Below are positions 60,152 to 64,000 of a stretch of DNA of 64,000 bases, in pieces. The position numbers and the translations under genes were made by a program. The stretch comes from UBA6168 sp964573725. GTDB taxonomy: Bacteria; Bacteroidota; Bacteroidia; Chitinophagales; Saprospiraceae. The stretch covers positions 124,001-188,000 of the forward strand of contig CAZNLJ010000001.1 in assembly GCA_964573725.1 (NCBI GenBank). The letters are read 5' to 3'. Every line of letters starts with the position of its first letter. The stretch's first letter is position 1. The notes under the pieces are model-generated. The model had not been told where the DNA came from and ran no database searches. It was given only the letters and a program-made list of their open reading frames with translations.

Positions 60152-60309
60152 CAAAAAAACAAACCACCTGCTGACCGGGCACCCCAAAGACCCAAACAAA
60201 TAAAATTGGGTGTTCTCATAGTGTGTGGGCCGCCCCATCCCCGAAAGAGGGGACCGGGGTGGTTAAGATTCCAGGACCTGCCGGCCGATGCCGGCGGGTC
60301 ATTTTTTTT
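60152..60309 (+). ncRNA. candidate structured small RNA (about 160 nt)
   Basis: Bounded by the promoter at 60114-60145 and a terminator at 60275-60309. Its strongest element is a G/C-rich hairpin from 60230 to 60262 (CCGCCCCATCCCC and GGGGACCGGGGTGG) with a GAAAGA loop. A smaller ACCCAA/TTGGGT hairpin lies before it, and AACCACC (60162-60168) could pair with GGTGGTT (60258-60264) to close the whole molecule. No credible reading frame. It fits no small RNA I know by eye. Confidence 0.45.
60275..60309 (+). terminator. terminator of the small-RNA candidate
   Basis: GACCTGCCGGC (60275-60285) pairs with GCCGGCGGGTC (60290-60300) with one G-T pair and a four-nt loop; A then eight Ts (60302-60309) follow. 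Confidence 0.85.
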
Positions 60310-60455
60310 GGGGGCGTTCCCACCGGATGTCGGAAGTGGTAACCGGACAGCCGGAAAAGGAAGCCACCGCCCCGGTATACCGACTTCCGCCGGACAAAAC
60401 TTCCGCAATGATTACCGCCCGGCAAACCAATGCTGGGAACTGTGACAATTGCATG

Positions 60456-60463
60456 TATATTTG
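60456..60463 (+). promoter_or_regulatory. -7 element before the hydroxylase-CotH frame
   Basis: TATATTTG is exact; the -33 is weak. The leader to the ATG at 60586 would be about 115 nt. It follows the small-RNA terminator by about 150 nt, so the large gene is transcribed separately. Confidence 0.5.
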
Positions 60464-60585
60464 TACGAGACCGCCGACCATGCCCCCCAATCCCGAGGAG
60501 AACCGGCATGCTGCCAGACCCGGCAATCCTGTCCAGGGCAGCGGCGGACATCCATTACCGCCCCACCCATCCACCACGACGGACT

Positions 60586-63500
60586 ATGGAAGCATACGCC
60601 CAGGCGCTGAACATCGCAATTCCTGTATTCATCCTGCTGATCCTGGCGGAAGAAGTGGCCGCGAGAATCAAGGGGGTCACCGTCAACCGCGGGGCGGACG
60701 TCATCGCCAGTCTCAGCAGTGGCATCACCAATGTCGTCAAGGACGTGCTGGGACTCACGGTAGTCCTCATCAGCTACGACTGGTTGACGACCCATTGCGC
60801 CCTGCTCCGGTTGGAAAACACCTGGACCGTCTACCTGGCCGCGTTCATCGCCAAGGATTTCGCCGGATATTGGATCCATCGGTTGGAACACGAGGTCAAC
60901 TTCCTCTGGAACCGGCACATCATCCACCACAGCAGCGAGGAGTTCAATCTTTCCTGCGCCCTCCGCCAAAGCATCTCCCAAGTGTTTTCCTTCTTCGCCA
61001 TATTCCTGTTGCCGGCCGCCCTGTTGGGTGTCCCGACCGAGGTCATGGGCATCGTCGCCCCCCTGCACCTCTTCGGCCAGTTCTGGTACCACACCCGCCT
61101 CATCGGACGCATGGGCTTCCTGGAATCCTTCCTGGTCACCCCATCCCACCACCGCGTCCACCACGCCATCAATCCCGTGTATCTGGACAGGAACTACGGG
61201 CAGATTTTCATTTTGTGGGACAAACTCTTCGGGACATTCCAACCGGAATTGGCGGCGGAACCTCCCGTCTACGGGGTCAAGCGTCCGGTCCGCACCTGGA
61301 ACCCCCTCCTCATCAATTTCCAACACCTGGCGCTGTTGCTCCTGGATGCTTACCGGACCGGCCGGCACATCGACCGGTTTCGGCTCTGGTTCATGCCGAC
61401 CGGCTGGCGGCCCGCCGATGTGCGCGGACGCTTCCCGGTAACGGCGGTGGAGGACCTGGCGGATTTTCGCAAGTATGAGACCAGCCCCGGCACTTGGGTC
61501 CTGGGCTGGTGCTGGCTGCAGCTGGCACTCACCCTCGCCGCCGTATTCCACCTGTTTTCCCGGGTCGGCAGCCTGGACTGGGCACACTGCCTCGGTTATG
61601 CGGTCTTTATTTTTACCAGCATCTTCAGCTATACCACCCTCCTCGACGGGTCCCGCCGGGCCGTGGCCACCGAAGCGGTGCGCGCCCTGCTCGGCATCGG
61701 GCTCCTGGCTTGGCAGGGCGGCGACTGGTTCGGATTGACCGCCGGTTTTCCGGCCGGAGCCGGAGTGCTGTTGGGCTTGTTCCTACTCGCTCCGCTCGTC
61801 GTGGCATGGCTCCTCCCGAATTTTGGGCGTGCGGCTGTCGGAAAGCTCACCGTGCTGTTGGCCGGCCTTTTGCTGGCCGACCCCGCAAGCCCGCTTACCG
61901 CCCAGGTGGTCATCCCCTTGTCCTCCGGGGCGGACGATGTGGAAGAGCGCGCCGACGGCAGCTTGTATACCAACTCCTCCGACCTGGAACTGGTCGAGGA
62001 CGGAGGGCCGCAGGTCGTCGGTCTCCGGTTCACCAACGTCCAGGTGCCGCAAGGCAGTACCATCCTCGGTGCCTGGCTGCAATTCACGACCGATGAAATC
62101 AGCAGCGGAACCTGCCAGCTCCACATTTCCGTCGAACCGGCGGACCATGCGGCGGCCTTCAACCCGGTTCCCGGCAATGTCAGCGGCCGCCCCCGGGCAG
62201 CGGAACAAGTCGACTGGAACCCCCTGAGCTGGTATCAGGTCGGGCTGGCCGGCCCGCTCCAACGAACACCCGACCTCTCCGTCCTGCTCCAGCTGCTCGT
62301 GGACCGGCCGGGCTGGCTGCCCGGCAACGCCGTCGCCTTCCTGGTGGAAGGATCCGGCGTGCGGACCGCCGCTGCATTCGAAAGCAACCCTTCCCGGGCC
62401 GTCACCCTCGAAATCGACTTCCTGCCGCCGCCTGCCGCCGCCTTGTCCGACCTGTTCCTCAATGAGCTCATGGCTGCCAACGGCCTGCACCGGGACGAAG
62501 CGGGCGATGCGGACGACTGGGTGGAGCTCTACAACCGAGGTGATGCCGCCGTCAACCTCAAGGGCCTCTACCTGAGCGATGATGCCACCGACCTGCGGAA
62601 ATGGCAAATCACGACGGACCACTGGATTCCACCCGGCGGATTCGCCGTGGTCTGGCTGGACGGCGAACCCGCCGAAGGGCCACTGCACGCCCCCTTCCAA
62701 CTGGATCGAAACGGGGAGTTCCTCTCCGTGGTACAGGACCATGACGACCAGCTGCTCTTCCTCGACGCATTGGAATTTCCTGCCCTGCCCCTGAACATCT
62801 CCTACGGCAGGAAAACGGACGGCCAACCGGAATGGGTCTACTTCCATGCCATCAGCCCGGGAGGCAGCAACCAAGGCATGGAAAGGTACCGCGAAGTTCC
62901 CGTCGACTTTTCCCTGGAAAGCGGCCTGTATCCGACTCCGCTCCAATTGACCCTGTCCACGGCCGAGCCCGATGCACTGATCCGATACACCTTGGACGGC
63001 GACTTCCCGGATGCCGGCAGCCCCGTCTATACCAGTCCCCTTACCTTGACCCAACCCACCGTGGTGCAGGCCAGGGCCTTCCTGCCGGACACTTCCGCGG
63101 GTCCCGTCCGGAGCGCTCACTACCTCATCGGTATCCAGCCGCAGCTGCCGGTCCTGTCCATCCGTACCGAGTCCGACCACCTCTGGGATCCCTTCGACGG
63201 CATCTATGTCCAGGGGGTCAACGGCATATCCGGCAATTGCGTGGATGCACCCCGGAATTGGAACCAGGATTGGGAAAGGCCGGCCGACATCTCTTTCTTC
63301 GAAGCCGACGGCACCCCCGGCTTCGCCGTCGCCGCCGGTATCAAGATCGGGGGAGGCTGTTCCCGATCCCTGAAAATGAAAAGTTTCAATATCATCCTCC
63401 GGGAAGGTACCTATGGCGACGACCTCATCGATTATCCCCTCTTTCCCGGTCTGCCGGTCCGACGGTTCCGGCGGCTGAAACTGCGCAACGCCGGCAACGA

Positions 63501-64000
63501 CTTCGAACAGATGAACTGCCGCGACGGACTCAACCAAACCCTGCTCTTCCGGACCGTCGACCTGGACCTCATGGCCTACCGACCCGTCCTGACCTATCTC
63601 AACGGACAATTTTGGGGCGTCTACGAACTTCGGGAGCTGTACAATGAGGATTACATCGCCAGCCATCACCAGCTCGAAGGGCATTCCTTCGATATCCTCA
63701 CCAACCCCTACAGTCCCTGGGGGGAAGTGAACGAAGGTGACAACCTGGCCTTTCAGGAGTTGGTTTCCATTTTCCGGCACCAGGATTTCCAGAAGCCTGC
63801 CACCCTGGACCAGGTCGGCGCACGCATGGACCTGGAGCAGTTCATGAATTACCATATCGTTCAGATTTACCTGGGTAATTACGACTGGCCCGCCAACAAT
63901 GTACGGGTATGGCGTGACCGCGACGGCGGAAAGTTCCGCTGGATGTTGTTCGACCTCGACGCCACGACCAATTTCGGCGCCTGGAGCAAGTCGCTCGCCA
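60586..64000 (+). CDS. sterol desaturase/fatty acid hydroxylase-type membrane protein in one frame with a lamin-tail/CotH exoprotein (partial, runs off right edge)
   Basis: One reading frame with no stop from the ATG at 60586 to the window edge (1138 residues seen). Residues 1-~420 are a membrane hydroxylase: several helices and the three di-iron histidine clusters WIHRLEHEVNFLWNRHIIHH (His98, 102, 111, 114, 115) and SHHRVHHAIN (His188, 189, 192, 193). At about 415-440 a hydrophobic KLTVLLAGLLLADPASPLTAQ-type stretch (given to 20: KLTVLLAGLLLADPASPLTA) looks like a signal peptide. Beyond it come a strand-rich domain (441-615; ITFTSSDLELV-like, seen as YTNSSDLELVEDGGPQVVGL), a lamin-tail domain (about 620-760), a chitobiase C-terminal-like domain (about 770-850) and a CotH kinase domain (from about 855). 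Either a true fusion, or two genes whose separating stop and start are lost. A GTG at 61801 could start the second. Confidence 0.65.
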   Translation, partial: MEAYAQALNIAIPVFILLILAEEVAARIKGVTVNRGADVIASLSSGITNVVKDVLGLTVVLISYDWLTTHCALLRLENTWTVYLAAFIAKDFAGYWIHRLEHEVNFLWNRHIIHHSSEEFNLSCALRQSISQVFSFFAIFLLPAALLGVPTEVMGIVAPLHLFGQFWYHTRLIGRMGFLESFLVTPSHHRVHHAINPVYLDRNYGQIFILWDKLFGTFQPELAAEPPVYGVKRPVRTWNPLLINFQHLALLLLDAYRTGRHIDRFRLWFMPTGWRPADVRGRFPVTAVEDLADFRKYETSPGTWVLGWCWLQLALTLAAVFHLFSRVGSLDWAHCLGYAVFIFTSIFSYTTLLDGSRRAVATEAVRALLGIGLLAWQGGDWFGLTAGFPAGAGVLLGLFLLAPLVVAWLLPNFGRAAVGKLTVLLAGLLLADPASPLTAQVVIPLSSGADDVEERADGSLYTNSSDLELVEDGGPQVVGLRFTNVQVPQGSTILGAWLQFTTDEISSGTCQLHISVEPADHAAAFNPVPGNVSGRPRAAEQVDWNPLSWYQVGLAGPLQRTPDLSVLLQLLVDRPGWLPGNAVAFLVEGSGVRTAAAFESNPSRAVTLEIDFLPPPAAALSDLFLNELMAANGLHRDEAGDADDWVELYNRGDAAVNLKGLYLSDDATDLRKWQITTDHWIPPGGFAVVWLDGEPAEGPLHAPFQLDRNGEFLSVVQDHDDQLLFLDALEFPALPLNISYGRKTDGQPEWVYFHAISPGGSNQGMERYREVPVDFSLESGLYPTPLQLTLSTAEPDALIRYTLDGDFPDAGSPVYTSPLTLTQPTVVQARAFLPDTSAGPVRSAHYLIGIQPQLPVLSIRTESDHLWDPFDGIYVQGVNGISGNCVDAPRNWNQDWERPADISFFEADGTPGFAVAAGIKIGGGCSRSLKMKSFNIILREGTYGDDLIDYPLFPGLPVRRFRRLKLRNAGNDFEQMNCRDGLNQTLLFRTVDLDLMAYRPVLTYLNGQFWGVYELRELYNEDYIASHHQLEGHSFDILTNPYSPWGEVNEGDNLAFQELVSIFRHQDFQKPATLDQVGARMDLEQFMNYHIVQIYLGNYDWPANNVRVWRDRDGGKFRWMLFDLDATTNFGAWSKSLA

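Noticed and set aside
61783..63855. A 690-codon minus-strand frame at the right edge
   Set aside because: Antisense to the lamin-tail/CotH sequence, which has clear domains.

Overview
The window looks like a chromosomal segment of a GC-rich member of the Bacteroidota, most likely the Saprospiria (inference). The signs are a PorV/PorQ-family outer-membrane protein, a PorE-like OmpA lipoprotein, cargo with type IX secretion (T9SS) C-terminal domains, a TonB-dependent receptor with a carboxypeptidase-like N-domain, GEVED and lamin-tail domains, and start-proximal sequences matching the Bacteroidota promoter pattern TTTG/TTG - 18 to 20 nt - TAnnTTTG. I saw no rRNA, tRNA, insertion sequence, prophage or CRISPR array. 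High GC leaves very long open frames antisense to most genes; these are treated as shadows.

Layout. 0.2-3.1 kb: housekeeping genes (UPF0104 membrane protein, ruvC, a HIT hydrolase, greA). 3.7-12.8 kb: a minus-strand unit of TonB receptor, a 1344-residue surface protein and a PorV/PorQ protein, with a good promoter and terminator. 13.3-20.2 kb: six plus-strand genes for exported proteins (LPP20-like lipoprotein, DUF6175, an unnamed family, two CsgG/LpoB-like proteins, a WG-repeat protein), a cluster of unknown function. 20.4-24.4 kb: a PIF1-like helicase with HRDC and helix-turn-helix tail, and a Tat-exported GH1 enzyme. 24.9-28.3 kb: a secreted zinc metalloprotease with fn3, two GEVED domains and a T9SS tail. 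28.6-33.7 kb: a two-subunit sodium/solute symporter, a beta-propeller protein and radA. 34.5-41.4 kb: a POTRA/BamA-like barrel with nadK, an MFS transporter, rimK, a threonine-dehydratase-like enzyme, and a CBM48-like/helix-hairpin-helix fusion.

42.0-53.8 kb is a carbohydrate and sugar-acid locus without SusC/SusD. A plus-strand run (GH9, aldose-epimerase-like, SMP-30 lactonase, SDR) converges on a minus-strand run (lipoprotein propeller, second propeller, GH38/DUF5054-like enzyme), with a mannonate dehydratase diverging on the far side. 54-59.8 kb holds a TolB-like propeller, a PorE-like lipoprotein and two unrecognised proteins. From 60.6 kb to the right edge one open frame joins a membrane di-iron hydroxylase to a large lamin-tail/CotH exoprotein.

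Two intergenic promoter-terminator pairs (about 33.94-34.14 kb and 60.11-60.31 kb) enclose no convincing gene and are small-RNA candidates. All functional calls come from reading motifs; no database search was run.
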